A stretch of 52,940 nucleotides of DNA from Oceanimonas aquatica (GTDB lineage: Bacteria > Pseudomonadota > Gammaproteobacteria > Enterobacterales > Aeromonadaceae): NCBI RefSeq assembly GCF_030732065.1, contig NZ_JAVBHX010000015.1, positions 1 to 52,940 of the forward strand, written 5' to 3'. This document shows positions 31,274 through 40,800 of the stretch, in pieces; the stretch's first letter is position 1, and every line of letters starts with the position of its first letter. Below the pieces are notes generated by a model. It was not told where the DNA came from and ran no database searches. It was given only the letters and a program-made list of their open reading frames with translations. Position numbers and translations under genes: made by a program.

Positions 31274-32308
31274 GTGACCAAGAAGAGACGCCTGAGCAAA
31301 GGCCAGAAACGCCGCGTAAGCGACAACCAAAGCCGCCGCCTGAAAAAACAGCACACCGAGGTGTTCGACGACACCCTGCTGGGCCCGCCCCAGGAAGGGG
31401 TAGTGATCAGCCGCTTTGGTCAGCACGCGGACATTGAAGACAGCGAGGGCGAGATCCACCGCTGTAATATGCGTCGCACCCTGGGCTCGCTGGTGACCGG
31501 CGACCGGGTGGTGTGGCGTCCGGGCACCGAGGTACTGCAGGGCATCAGCGGCGTCGTGGAAGCCGTGCACCCGCGTGCCACCGTGCTCACCCGCCCCGAC
31601 TATTACGACGGCATCAAGCCAGTGGCCGCCAATATCGATCAAATCGTGGTGGTGTCCTCTGTGTTGCCCGAGCTGAGCTGCCATATTATCGACCGCTACC
31701 TGGTGGCCGCCGAAGACGTGGACATGCCCCCCATGCTGGTGCTCAACAAGGTGGATCTACTGAGCGACGAGCAGCGCCGTCAGGCCGAGCACGACTTGCA
31801 GCGCTACCGCGACATTGGCTACCGGGTGCTGCTGGTGAGCTGCGACACCGGCGAAGGCCTGGAAGAGCTGCAACAGGCGCTGAGTGATCACACCAGCATC
31901 TTTGTGGGCCAGTCCGGGGTGGGCAAGTCGTCCCTGGTCAACGCCATCATGCCCGATGTCGAGGCCCTGACCGGCGCCGTGTCCGACAACTCGGGCCTGG
32001 GCCAGCACACCACCACTACCGCCCGGCTGTATCATTTTGCCACCGGCGGCTCGTTAATCGACTCCCCCGGCATTCGCGAGTTTTCCCTCTGGCACCTGGA
32101 TCCCGCCCGGGTAGCCTGGTGTTTTCGCGAGTTTCGCGACTACCTGGGCGGCTGCCGTTTTCGCGACTGCAAGCACGGCGCCGATCCCGGCTGCCTGCTG
32201 CAGGAAGCCGCCGCCGACGGCCGTATTCATTCAGAACGGCTCGACAGCTACCACCGCATCATGGACGCCATGGCGGACAAGCCCGACCGCTACCATCCCA
32301 ATTCCTGA
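31274..32308 (+). CDS. rsgA: Small ribosomal subunit biogenesis GTPase RsgA
   Basis: RsgA is a circularly permuted GTPase that releases RbfA and checks the decoding site in late 30S assembly. It is 344 aa. A basic N-terminal tail ([14 protein letters not shown]) and OB fold are followed by the permuted G domain: G4 VLNKVDLL, then G1 [12 protein letters not shown] (about 210), then G3 DSPGIREF. The C-terminal zinc site is C-x4-C-x-H-x5-C in [14 protein letters not shown]. The start is GTG with GAGG upstream. It is followed by psd in the conserved order. Confidence 0.96.
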   Translation: MTKKRRLSKGQKRRVSDNQSRRLKKQHTEVFDDTLLGPPQEGVVISRFGQHADIEDSEGEIHRCNMRRTLGSLVTGDRVVWRPGTEVLQGISGVVEAVHPRATVLTRPDYYDGIKPVAANIDQIVVVSSVLPELSCHIIDRYLVAAEDVDMPPMLVLNKVDLLSDEQRRQAEHDLQRYRDIGYRVLLVSCDTGEGLEELQQALSDHTSIFVGQSGVGKSSLVNAIMPDVEALTGAVSDNSGLGQHTTTTARLYHFATGGSLIDSPGIREFSLWHLDPARVAWCFREFRDYLGGCRFRDCKHGADPGCLLQEAAADGRIHSERLDSYHRIMDAMADKPDRYHPNS

Positions 32309-32323
32309 CTGTGTGAACCCAGA

Positions 32324-33184
32324 ATGAAAGATCATTTGAAGATTTTGCTGCAATACTCGTTGCCCAAGCATTTGCTGTCCCGCCTGGTGGGCAAACTCGC
32401 CGCCGCCGAGGCCGGAGCCCTCACCCAGTGGCTGATTAAAAAGTTTATTCACCGCTACAAGGTCGACATGAGCGAGGCCGCCCACGCCGAGCCCGGCCAC
32501 TACAAAAGCTTCAACGAATTCTTTACCCGCCCGTTAAAAGAAGGTGTTCGCCCGCTGGTGGACGGTGAAAACGTGCTGGCCATGCCGGTGGACGGCGCCA
32601 TCAGCCAGCTGGCGCCCATTGCACAGGGTCGCATCATTCAGGCCAAGGGCCACGATTACAGTGCCCGCGCCCTGCTGGGTGGCGACAAGGCCCTGGCGGC
32701 ACCCTTTATCGGCGGCGACTTCGCCACCATCTATCTGGCCCCCCGGGACTATCACCGTATTCATATGCCCCTCGACGGCGTACTGAGAACCATGATCTAC
32801 GTGCCCGGCGAGCTGTTTTCGGTCAACCCGCTCACCGCCTCGCGGGTACCCGAGCTGTTTGCCCGCAACGAGCGGGTGGTGTGCATCTTTGACACCGCCG
32901 CCGGCCCCATGGCCATGGTGCTGGTGGGCGCCACCATAGTGGCCAGTATTGAAACCGTCTGGGCCGGTACCATCACCCCGCCCCCGGGCAAGCGGGTGCA
33001 GCGCTGGGACTACGATGCCGACACCGCCCCGCGCCTGGCGAAAGGCGAGGAAATGGGCCGGTTCAAGCTGGGCAGTACCGTGGTGTGCCTGTTCGGCCCG
33101 GACCGGGTGGCCCTGAACGAGGCGCTTACCCCCGGTACGCCCACCCGCATGGGCACCGAGTTCGGCCGTCTTGTGCGACCATAA
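32324..33184 (+). CDS. psd: Phosphatidylserine decarboxylase proenzyme
   Basis: Psd makes phosphatidylethanolamine from phosphatidylserine. It self-cleaves at an LGST motif to create the pyruvoyl group; here this is in [11 protein letters not shown] near the C-terminus. The 286-aa length matches the short bacterial form. [10 protein letters not shown] holds the conserved His residues, and [10 protein letters not shown] the Asp. It lies 15 bp after rsgA and 30 bp before mscM. The psd-mscM operon is known in E. coli. Confidence 0.96.
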   Translation: MKDHLKILLQYSLPKHLLSRLVGKLAAAEAGALTQWLIKKFIHRYKVDMSEAAHAEPGHYKSFNEFFTRPLKEGVRPLVDGENVLAMPVDGAISQLAPIAQGRIIQAKGHDYSARALLGGDKALAAPFIGGDFATIYLAPRDYHRIHMPLDGVLRTMIYVPGELFSVNPLTASRVPELFARNERVVCIFDTAAGPMAMVLVGATIVASIETVWAGTITPPPGKRVQRWDYDADTAPRLAKGEEMGRFKLGSTVVCLFGPDRVALNEALTPGTPTRMGTEFGRLVRP

Positions 33185-33214
33185 TGTAATCATGCGCCAC
33201 TGAGAGACGCCGCC

Positions 33215-36200
33215 GTGTTTGCCCCCATTCTGCTGTTTTTCATGCTGTTGTTGCTGCCGGCCCCGGTGCCGGCGGATCAGAGCGTGGCCGATATCGAGGC
33301 CCTGCTGAAGGAAATTCCGGAAGGGGACAAACCCGAGCTGCAAAAACTGCGCGACAGCTACAATCAGGCACTGCAACTGGTGCGCGAAGGCGAACGCTAC
33401 CGCAACCAGACCGACAGCCTGCGCAAGTTCATGGACGACTATCCGAACGCGCTGAAAAAGCTGGAGCAGCAAAAGGCCAATCTTAAAACCACCACCACCG
33501 AAAGCATCGCCCTGCTCGACGGCCCGGATCTCGATCAGGCGCTGGTGGATGCCCAGGCCCGGCGACTGGAGCTTCGTCGTCAGCGCGAAGAGCTGGCCAA
33601 CACCTTTAACCTGCAGGAACTGAGCAACAGCGGCCTGCACAACCAGCTCGACGAGCTGCGCCAGCAGTTGCGCCAGACCCAGCAAAACCTCGACGAGCTG
33701 CAGTTTGCCGACAACCAGAGCCGGCAGCAGAACGCCAGCCGCATTCTGACCATGGTGAAGGAGCAGACCCTGCAGCGGCGCATTCAGATGCTGGAGCTGG
33801 AGCAGCTGTCGTCCGGCAACCGGGACACCCTCAACAAGCTGCGCCTGGAGATACTGCAACACCGGCTCACCGATCTTGACCAGTACATAGACGCTTTGCA
33901 AAACCGCCAGAACGAGCTGCGCCGGGCCACCACCGAAGCCGCCATCGCCGAAAGCGAACGCCTGCTGGACGAGGTGCAGACCGACTCACCGGGACTTGCC
34001 CGTGAGCAGGAGCGCAACCAGCAGCTGTCGGCCACCCTGGTGGAGCGCAGCCGCACCATCGAATCGCTGCAACTGGAAAACCAGGCGGTGGAAAACGCCG
34101 TCAGCGAACTCACCACCCTCAAGAACAACCTCAAGGAGCAGCTCGAGTGGCTGGAGGTAAGCCGGGGCTTTGGCGAAAACCTGCGCAACCGCCTGAGCGA
34201 GCTGCCGGCGCCCTACCCGCTTTCCCAGCTCGAAGCCCGCATCGTCCAGAGCCGGGTGGATCGCTACGGCTACCAGGAAGATCTCGACGACATTGCCAAC
34301 AACAGTTACCGCAACCGGCTGCTGACCCTGGAGCAGGATCTGAGCGAGGAGCAATTGCTGCTGCTCGACGAACTGCTCACCACCCGGGCCCGGTTGCTGG
34401 AGCGGTTGCAGGCCGCCACCGACAACCAGATCCATGAGCAGACCCGGCTCAAGGTGGCCTACAGCCGGCAAAATGGTCAGCTGGAGGAGATTCGCGCCCT
34501 GACCGACGAACGACTGTTCTGGCTGCCGGATCTGCGCCCCATTGGCAGCGGTTTTCCCGCCGCCCTGCTGGAAACCCTGGACTGGCTGACCCTGCCCGCC
34601 ACCTGGACCGCCCTGCCCAGAGCACTGCAGCAGCAGGGCGGCGCCAGCCTGACCCTGTATGGCATCAGCACCCTGGTGGTGCTCTATCTCTGGCTGCTGA
34701 GCCGGCGCAGCCTGCGGGATTATCTGACGCGCATCAGCCCCCGCATCGGCAACGTCACCCAGGACAAGTACGGTTACACCTTCAATACTTTGCTGCTCAG
34801 CCTGCTCACTGCCCTGCCGCTGCCGGCGCTGCTGTCCCTGCTGTCCCATGCCATCGACTCGCCCCTGGCCTCACCCATAGTAGTATCGCTGTCGGCAGGC
34901 CTGCGGGAGCTGATGCTGCCGGTGTTCATTCTGCTGCTGGTGGGCAACCTGACCCTGCCCAAGGGGCTGTTGGTGATGCACTTTAACCTGTCCGCCGAGC
35001 AGGTGCGCCGGGTCTGGCGCCAGTTCCGTACCCTGATGCTGAGCCTGCTGCCCATGCTGCTGTTGCTCTACACCTCCCGGGAGTTCAAGGAGTTTTCGCT
35101 CTACGACACCCTGGGCCGGCTGGCGTTTATCTATACCTGTGTGCTAATGAGCCTGTTTTCCTGGCGGTTGTACCGCCAGGACATGCCACTGCTGGTATCC
35201 ACGCCGCGCCAGGAGCACCTGACCCTGGCCAACCACCTGCTGTGGGGCCTGCTGATCACGGCCCCCTTGCTGGCCCTGGCCGCCGCCATGATGGGCTACC
35301 TGTTTACCGCCCACACCCTGCTGCGCCAGCTGGAAATCTCGGTACTGGCAGGCCTGGGGTTTGTCATGGCGTACTTTTCGGTACGCCGCTGGATGCTGCT
35401 GCAACGCCGGCGGCTGGCCTTTGAGCGAGCCAAGGCCCGGCGCGCCGAGATCCTGGCCCAGCGCAAGGAAAAGGAACGGGACGAGCCCCACGAAACACCG
35501 CCCAGCCCGGAAGCCGAAGCCGCCGCCGTGGCCGAAGTGGATCTGGAAACCATCAGCGCCCAGTCGCTGGGGTTGCTGCGCTCGGTGTTGATGCTGGGCT
35601 ATATTCTGACCCTGATGCTGCTGTGGTCGGAGATCAATACCGCCTTCAGTTTTCTCGACAGCATTGAGGTGTGGCATGTGTCCAGCTCCCTCGCCGGCGA
35701 AGACACCCTGGTGCCCATCTCGCTCAAGGATCTGGTGATCGCCGTGTTCCTGGTGGTATTGACGCTGATCACCGCCCGCAACCTGCCGGGGCTGATGGAA
35801 CTGAGTCTGCTGCAGCACCTGGATCTGTCGCCCGGTACCGGCTTTGCCATCACCACCATTTCCAAGTATCTGGTACTGCTGTTCGGGGCCTTTGCCACCT
35901 TTGCCATGCTGGGCATCGACTGGTCCAAACTGCAATGGCTGGTGGCGGCGCTGTCGGTCGGCCTGGGCTTTGGCCTGCAGGAAATCTTCGCCAACTTTGT
36001 GTCGGGCCTGATCATTTTGTTTGAAAAACCCATTCGCATCGGCGATACCGTCACCATTCGGGATCTCACCGGCACCATTTCCAAGATCAAGACCCGGGCC
36101 ACCACCATAGTGGACTGGGACCGGCGCGAGATCATCGTGCCCAACAAGGCCTTTATCACCGAGCAGTTCGTCAACTGGTCGCTGTCGGACGCCATAACCC

Positions 36201-36529
36201 GGGTCAAACTTTATGTGCGGGTGCGGCTGGATGCCGACGTGGATCTGGTGCAGCGACTGCTGCAGGAAGCCATTAATGAGTGCGGCCTGATCCTCGACAA
36301 CCCGGTGCCCGAGGCGTTTCTGGTGGAGCTGACCGACTCGGCTCTGGTGTACGAGGTGCGGGTGTATGTGAACGATATGGGCCACCGCATGCCCATGACT
36401 CACGAGCTGCACAACCTGTTGCTGGAGCGGCTGCGCCGCCACGATATTCGCATTCCTCACCAGCAGGTGGACATTCGGCTGGTGGGCGAACAGGGCCTGT
36501 CTCTGAACCCGGCAGAACCCCAGGGGTAA
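33215..36529 (+). CDS. mscM: Large MscS-type mechanosensitive channel MscM/YjeP
   Basis: This inner-membrane channel opens under osmotic downshock. It is 1104 aa (E. coli YjeP 1107). A signal peptide (LLFFMLLLLPAPVPA) is followed by a long periplasmic coiled-coil region (about 25-470) rich in Gln, Glu and Arg. Several membrane helices occupy about 480-890, interrupted by a charged cytosolic loop near 735-775. The MscS core begins near 905, with pore-helix and beta-domain signatures VGLGFGLQEIFANF and EKPIRIGDTV. It directly follows psd. Confidence 0.93.
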   Translation: MFAPILLFFMLLLLPAPVPADQSVADIEALLKEIPEGDKPELQKLRDSYNQALQLVREGERYRNQTDSLRKFMDDYPNALKKLEQQKANLKTTTTESIALLDGPDLDQALVDAQARRLELRRQREELANTFNLQELSNSGLHNQLDELRQQLRQTQQNLDELQFADNQSRQQNASRILTMVKEQTLQRRIQMLELEQLSSGNRDTLNKLRLEILQHRLTDLDQYIDALQNRQNELRRATTEAAIAESERLLDEVQTDSPGLAREQERNQQLSATLVERSRTIESLQLENQAVENAVSELTTLKNNLKEQLEWLEVSRGFGENLRNRLSELPAPYPLSQLEARIVQSRVDRYGYQEDLDDIANNSYRNRLLTLEQDLSEEQLLLLDELLTTRARLLERLQAATDNQIHEQTRLKVAYSRQNGQLEEIRALTDERLFWLPDLRPIGSGFPAALLETLDWLTLPATWTALPRALQQQGGASLTLYGISTLVVLYLWLLSRRSLRDYLTRISPRIGNVTQDKYGYTFNTLLLSLLTALPLPALLSLLSHAIDSPLASPIVVSLSAGLRELMLPVFILLLVGNLTLPKGLLVMHFNLSAEQVRRVWRQFRTLMLSLLPMLLLLYTSREFKEFSLYDTLGRLAFIYTCVLMSLFSWRLYRQDMPLLVSTPRQEHLTLANHLLWGLLITAPLLALAAAMMGYLFTAHTLLRQLEISVLAGLGFVMAYFSVRRWMLLQRRRLAFERAKARRAEILAQRKEKERDEPHETPPSPEAEAAAVAEVDLETISAQSLGLLRSVLMLGYILTLMLLWSEINTAFSFLDSIEVWHVSSSLAGEDTLVPISLKDLVIAVFLVVLTLITARNLPGLMELSLLQHLDLSPGTGFAITTISKYLVLLFGAFATFAMLGIDWSKLQWLVAALSVGLGFGLQEIFANFVSGLIILFEKPIRIGDTVTIRDLTGTISKIKTRATTIVDWDRREIIVPNKAFITEQFVNWSLSDAITRVKLYVRVRLDADVDLVQRLLQEAINECGLILDNPVPEAFLVELTDSALVYEVRVYVNDMGHRMPMTHELHNLLLERLRRHDIRIPHQQVDIRLVGEQGLSLNPAEPQG

Positions 36530-36603
36530 CGCCGGGCTGACTTGCACAGGTCAACCGGCCGGCCCACACTTGGTTGTTGGCCCCAAGCTACCGGGAGGCG
36601 GTC

Positions 36604-37092
36604 ATGTTACGGATCCTTGCCCTTGTTCTGCTGCTGAGCGGCTGTACCGCTCCCTACGATTACGCGGAAGACACCGACTTTCGCCGCTTTGATACGGTGG
36701 CGCTGGCGCCAGAGATGGATACCAGCTCACTGGACGGCGCCCGCATCGCCGATGCCGTGCGTACCCTGCTGCCCACTCGAGGTCTTACCCTCACCGGACC
36801 GAAGCAGGCTTCGCTGTGGCTGAACTACCGGCTCGATGAAAACGTAAGGTTGCTGACCACCATGCCCAGCATGTTCGGCCGCAGTGGCTTTTGGGATGAA
36901 GAGCGGGTATACGGCGCCCGCCGTGAACAGCACCTGGTACTGTGGCTGGAGCAGCCCGGCTCTGGGCGAGTGCTGTGGAAAAGCCGCCATCCCAACGCCT
37001 TTCCCGGCGAACGGGTGCGCGGTGCCGCCCGCAGCAACAAGATCAGCCAGCAGGTAGAAGAGCTGCTGGAAAATTACCCGCCAAAGCCCTGA
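36604..37092 (+). CDS. DUF4136-like lipoprotein
   Basis: From the chosen ATG (RBS GGGAGG just upstream) the product is 162 aa with a lipoprotein signal MLRILALVLLLSGC, the Cys being the acylation site. Asp or Glu is not at position +2 (Thr-Ala follows), so outer membrane sorting is expected. The body (DTDFRRFDTVALAPE, then the basic GAARSNKISQQVEELLENYP end) resembles DUF4136 lipoproteins. Function is unknown. It lies 74 bp after mscM and could be cotranscribed with it. Confidence 0.65.
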   Translation: MLRILALVLLLSGCTAPYDYAEDTDFRRFDTVALAPEMDTSSLDGARIADAVRTLLPTRGLTLTGPKQASLWLNYRLDENVRLLTTMPSMFGRSGFWDEERVYGARREQHLVLWLEQPGSGRVLWKSRHPNAFPGERVRGAARSNKISQQVEELLENYPPKP

Positions 37093-37128
37093 TTCCTGCA
37101 GATCCGGCGCACACCGTCGGTCACAGGG

Positions 37129-37417
37129 CACTACTTCGCCGGCACGCCGTGAATACTTCCCTGTAGGCTCCATCGCGCCATCCCTGACGCGAAGGGCACG
37201 GCGAAGCAGAAACCCTTTGCCCTCCTATGAACACTCGGAGCTGACTGACCACTAACAGGCAGCGCTGATGTTACTCGAAGCAACAGCAGGGATTGCCGGA
37301 TTCGACCGTCAAATGCCAAGGAAGGCATTTGCCGAGCGTCCCACGGAAGGGCTTGAAGCGTGTCGAAGGAGGCAACCCTGCTGGTGCTTCACCTTGCCCC
37401 CAAGTGACAGGCGGCTT
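37129..37417. repeat. Dispersed intergenic repeat, copy 2, and repeat-rich gap
   Basis: Bases 37129-37226 closely match the repeat at 29896-29990 (CGTGAATACTTCCCTGTA, GCCATCCCTG, ACCCTTTGCCCTCC). The rest of the gap up to epmA (about 190 bp) contains a hairpin AAATGCC..GGCATTT near 37312-37334, but no supported gene, promoter or terminator with a T-run. The gap lies between convergent genes. Confidence 0.65.
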
Positions 37418-38392
37418 TCACGCCCGAGTGACGGGAAAGGCAATCACCTGCTCCAGCCGCTCGGCACCGAGGGCCAGCATGATCAACCGGTCGATACCCA
37501 GCGCCACGCCGGCGCAGTCGGGCAAGCCCGCCGCCAGCGCCGCCAGCAGGTATTCATCCACCGGCTTGGCCGCCAGCCCCCGCGCCCGGCGCTGTTTGTT
37601 GTCCTGCTCAAAACGGGCGCGCTGCTCGGTGGCGTCGCTCAGTTCGTGAAAACCGTTGGCAAGCTCAATGCCCTGGTAATACACCTCAAAGCGCTCGGCC
37701 ACACGGGCGTCGGCCCGGCTGATGCGTGCCAGGGCCGCCTGGCTGGCGGGAAAGTCATACACGAAACAGGGTACTTGCTGGCCGATCACAGGCTCCCCCC
37801 CCAGGGCAAACAACAGTTGCAGCAGGGTGTCCCTGTCATCTTCCCGGGCCAGCAGATCGTCGGCACCGAGGCCCCGTCCAGCGCTTCGCAGCGCATCAAG
37901 GGATGCGGTCAGCGGGCAAATTCCCAGTGTGCGTTCAAAGGCGGCAGCATAACTCATGCGCTCGGGCTCGCCGCAATCCAGCACCCATTGCAGCAGCTCG
38001 GCCATTTCGTCCATCAGCCGGTGATGGTCAAAGCCCGGGCGGTACCATTCCAGCATGGTGAACTCGGGGTTGTGCAGCCGGCCCGACTCCTCGTTGCGGT
38101 AGGATTTGCAGATCTGATAGATGGGGCCGCTGCCGGCCGCCAACAGCCGCTTCATGTGAAATTCCGGGGACGTCTGCAGATAAAGATCCTGGCCACCGGC
38201 CATGCCGGGGCCGGTAAAGCGGGTAACAAAGTTTTCCAGATGCAGATCGGTGACCCCGGCCGCCGCCAGGGTGGGTGTGTCGACCTCCAGCACGCCACGC
38301 TCGGCAAAAAAGCCACGAATGCGGGCCAGCAGTTCGGCCCGCCGGCGCAGCCGGGTAACATCAGCGGTGGGAGACCAGGTTGAAGTCGTCAT
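37418..38392 (-). CDS. epmA: EF-P beta-lysine ligase EpmA (GenX/PoxA)
   Basis: EpmA is a lysyl-tRNA synthetase paralogue that attaches (R)-beta-lysine to Lys34 of EF-P rather than to tRNA. It is 324 aa, the size of the class II catalytic core without an anticodon domain. Class II motifs are seen: [20 protein letters not shown] (motif 2) and [11 protein letters not shown] (motif 3). [12 protein letters not shown] is family-specific. It lies 39 bp after a VOC gene on the same strand. EF-P and EpmB are about 2-3 kb to the right. Confidence 0.95.
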   Translation of the reverse strand: MTTSTWSPTADVTRLRRRAELLARIRGFFAERGVLEVDTPTLAAAGVTDLHLENFVTRFTGPGMAGGQDLYLQTSPEFHMKRLLAAGSGPIYQICKSYRNEESGRLHNPEFTMLEWYRPGFDHHRLMDEMAELLQWVLDCGEPERMSYAAAFERTLGICPLTASLDALRSAGRGLGADDLLAREDDRDTLLQLLFALGGEPVIGQQVPCFVYDFPASQAALARISRADARVAERFEVYYQGIELANGFHELSDATEQRARFEQDNKQRRARGLAAKPVDEYLLAALAAGLPDCAGVALGIDRLIMLALGAERLEQVIAFPVTRA

Positions 38393-38431
38393 GAAAAGGC
38401 ACTCTGCAAAAAGCGCCGAGTGTACTTGGAA

Positions 38432-38848
38432 TCAATCGCGACTGGCAGTGTCGATATGGCCTTTCAGCTCGATCTGATTGCCTTCCGGATCAAACAGGTA
38501 GATCGACGGCCCTTCCCCTTGAGCCCCGTAGCGCATGACCGGTGGCTCGCAGACCACTCCCGACAGGCTGAGATAATTGAGCAGCGCATCGGGATCAAAC
38601 GGATCGATCCGAAGACAAAAATGATCCATGTTGGCCTTGCACTGATCGGCGGCCTCGCCGTCACCGCCCAGCGGGCCGCGAATATCCACCAAATCGATCA
38701 GCTGATCCCCGGCGCGCAACTGATACAGCCCAATCTCGGCTTTCTCGCGCTCCAGGCAACAGCCCAGCACCTTGCAGTAAAAGTCCAGCATTCGCTGGGG
38801 GTTGCGCACCCGCAGCACCAGATGATCCAGTCCCATCACCCTGAACAT
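38432..38848 (-). CDS. VOC family (glyoxalase/dioxygenase fold) protein
   Basis: The chosen ATG gives 138 aa starting MFRVMGLDHLVLRVRNPQRM. The paired beta-alpha-beta modules of the VOC fold are clear: DHLVLRV..MLDFYCKVLG and HFCLRID..FDPEGNQIELKG. Putative metal ligands are His in DHLVLRV, His in MDHFCLRID and Glu in NQIELKG. Substrate cannot be assigned. It sits just upstream of epmA in the same orientation. A longer start 14 codons upstream exists, but the chosen ATG fits the fold boundary better. Confidence 0.85.
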   Translation of the reverse strand: MFRVMGLDHLVLRVRNPQRMLDFYCKVLGCCLEREKAEIGLYQLRAGDQLIDLVDIRGPLGGDGEAADQCKANMDHFCLRIDPFDPDALLNYLSLSGVVCEPPVMRYGAQGEGPSIYLFDPEGNQIELKGHIDTASRD

Positions 38849-39013
38849 GACATCGCCCCTCGCCCCTTGGTTGAGCCAATAATGGCGCAATTTTGAGCAA
38901 AATAAAAGCCGCTGCCGGCCGAAGCGAGCAGATCGTCAGCAACGCCGCAAACCGCCTGCTGACGCCCGCGTGACCACCATGAATAATATTTCTGAACTTG
39001 TAGTCAGGAATGG

Positions 39014-39041
39014 TTGCAAAAAAGTTCGCCGTGGCTAGAAT
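39014..39041 (+). promoter_or_regulatory. Sigma-70 promoter of guaC
   Basis: There is -35 TTGCAA (39014-39019), a 16-bp spacer and -10 TAGAAT (39036-39041). The predicted start of transcription (about 39047-39049) falls on the first bases of the terminator hairpin at 39046. The gap between that hairpin and the guaC ATG is too short for another promoter. Confidence 0.6.
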
Positions 39042-39045
39042 GCTG

Positions 39046-39079
39046 AAAACCGGGGGCCTAAAAAACCCCCGGTTTTTTT
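39046..39079 (+). terminator. Terminator-like hairpin in the guaC leader (possible attenuator)
   Basis: The stem AAAACCGGGGG pairs with CCCCCGGTTTT, 11 bp around a 9-nt A-rich loop, and runs into a T7 tract. It ends 28 bp before the guaC ATG. As drawn it is a strong intrinsic terminator on the plus strand; on the minus strand only four T follow. Any guaC transcript must read through it or start inside it. Confidence 0.75.
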
Positions 39080-39107
39080 ATGCCTGTCATTTACTGAGGT
39101 AATACCA

Positions 39108-40151
39108 ATGCGTATCGAAGAAGACTTGAAACTGGGCTTTAGGGATGTGCTGTTTCGCCCCAAGCGCTCCACCCTCAACAGCCGCGCTCAGGTCGAACTG
39201 AACCGTGAGTTCACCTTTAAGCATTCGGGTCGCCGCTGGTCCGGGGTACCGGTCATCGCCGCCAACATGGACACTGTTGCCACCTTTGAAATGGCCCGTG
39301 CGCTGGCTCGTCACGAGATGCTGACCGCGGTTCACAAACACTACTCGGTTGACCAATGGCAGGCATTTGTCACCGATGCCGGCAGCGATGTGCTCAAGCA
39401 CGTGATCGTGTCCACCGGCACCTCCGAGCGTGACTTTGAAAAACTGCAGCAGATCCTGGCCCTGTCTGACGAGCTGGGCTTTATCTGCATCGACGTGGCC
39501 AACGGCTACAGCGAGCACTTCGCCTCTTTCGTGTCTCGTGTGCGCGAGCAGTGCCCCACCCACACCATCATTGCCGGCAACGTGGTCACCGGTGAAATGG
39601 TGGAAGAGCTGATCCTGTGCGGTGCCGACATCGTCAAGGTGGGCATAGGCCCGGGCTCCGTATGTACCACTCGCGTCAAGACCGGCGTTGGTTACCCCCA
39701 GCTGTCCGCCATTATCGAGTGTGCCGATGCGGCCCACGGCCTGGGTGGTCAGATCATCGGCGACGGCGGCTGCACCTGCCCCGGTGACGTGTCCAAGGCC
39801 TTTGGCGGCGGCGCCGACTTCGTAATGCTGGGCGGCATGCTGGCGGCCCACGAAGAATGTGGTGGCGAGCTGATCGAGCGTGACGGCAAGCAGTTCATGA
39901 AGTTCTACGGCATGAGCTCCGCCAGCGCCATGGGCAAACACGCCGGCGGCGTGGCCAAGTACCGGGCGGCCGAAGGCAAGACCGTTGAGCTGGCCTTCCG
40001 TGGTCCGGTGGAAAACACCGTGCAGGACGTGCTCGGCGGCGTACGCTCCACCTGTACCTATGTGGGTGCCCAGCGTCTGAAGGAGCTGACCAAGCGCACC
40101 ACCTTCATTCGTGTCCGCGAGCAGGAAAACAACGTCTACGGTAAAGAGTAA
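39108..40151 (+). CDS. guaC: GMP reductase
   Basis: GuaC converts GMP to IMP with NADPH, returning guanine nucleotides to the adenine branch. It is 347 aa, exactly the E. coli length. The IMPDH/GMPR signature with catalytic Cys is in [36 protein letters not shown] and [20 protein letters not shown] are conserved. No CBS domains are present, which separates it from IMP dehydrogenase. RBS GAGGTAA lies upstream. The codon pattern looks like that of a well-expressed gene. Confidence 0.96.
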   Translation: MRIEEDLKLGFRDVLFRPKRSTLNSRAQVELNREFTFKHSGRRWSGVPVIAANMDTVATFEMARALARHEMLTAVHKHYSVDQWQAFVTDAGSDVLKHVIVSTGTSERDFEKLQQILALSDELGFICIDVANGYSEHFASFVSRVREQCPTHTIIAGNVVTGEMVEELILCGADIVKVGIGPGSVCTTRVKTGVGYPQLSAIIECADAAHGLGGQIIGDGGCTCPGDVSKAFGGGADFVMLGGMLAAHEECGGELIERDGKQFMKFYGMSSASAMGKHAGGVAKYRAAEGKTVELAFRGPVENTVQDVLGGVRSTCTYVGAQRLKELTKRTTFIRVREQENNVYGKE

Positions 40152-40158
40152 GACGAAA

Positions 40159-40186
40159 AAAAACGGCGCCGAAAGGCGCCGTTTTT
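40159..40186. terminator. Bidirectional terminator (guaC/efp)
   Basis: The hairpin AAAAACGGCGCC-GAAA-GGCGCCGTTTTT lies between convergent guaC and efp. Confidence 0.93.
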
Positions 40187-40201
40187 GTATTCGTAAATCG
40201 C

Positions 40202-40768
40202 TTATTTTACGCGGGACACGTATTCGCCGGAGCGGGTGTCAACGCGCAGTACTTCGCCAATCTGAATAAACAGCGGCACGCGAACCACGGCGCCGGTGCT
40301 CAGGGTGGCAGGCTTGCCGCCGGTACCGGCAGTGTCACCCTTCAGGCCCGGATCGGTCTCAACCACTTCCAGCTCAACGAAGTTGGGCGGGGTCACGGAG
40401 ATGGCGGCGCCGTTCCACAGGGTCAGCACGCACACGTCCTGTTCCTTCAGCCACAGCTTGGTGTCGCCTACCGCTTTCTCGTCGGCGGCGATCTGTTCAA
40501 AGGTGTCGTTGTTCATGAAGTGGTAGAACTCGCCATCGTTGTACAGATAGGCCAGCTCCACGTCCATCACGTCGGCCGCTTCCACGCTGTCGCCGGACTT
40601 GAAGGTCTTTTCCAGCACCTTGCCATTGAGCAGACGGCGAATTTTTACACGGTTGAAGGCCTGACCTTTGCCGGGCTTAACGAATTCGTTTTCGATAATG
40701 GCACAAGGCTCGCCGTCCAGCATAATCTTGAGACCAGATTTGAATTCATTGGTACTATAAGAGGCCAT
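40202..40768 (-). CDS. efp: Translation elongation factor P
   Basis: EF-P relieves ribosome stalling at polyproline stretches. The chosen ATG gives 188 aa, the E. coli length, starting [20 protein letters not shown]. The modified lysine is Lys34 in [10 protein letters not shown], so the substrate site for EpmA/EpmB is present. Domains I, II and III are all recognisable, ending [18 protein letters not shown] is GAGGGT. It is divergent from epmB with only about 30 bp between the start codons, so its promoter must overlap epmB coding DNA. Confidence 0.97.
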   Translation of the reverse strand: MASYSTNEFKSGLKIMLDGEPCAIIENEFVKPGKGQAFNRVKIRRLLNGKVLEKTFKSGDSVEAADVMDVELAYLYNDGEFYHFMNNDTFEQIAADEKAVGDTKLWLKEQDVCVLTLWNGAAISVTPPNFVELEVVETDPGLKGDTAGTGGKPATLSTGAVVRVPLFIQIGEVLRVDTRSGEYVSRVK

Positions 40769-40800
40769 TTTACCCTCGTAGATTGACAGAGTTGCAGAAA

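Noticed and set aside
37268-38383. 371-aa plus-strand ORF covering epmA
   Set aside because: Shadow of epmA extended into the repeat-rich gap; no RBS or domain.
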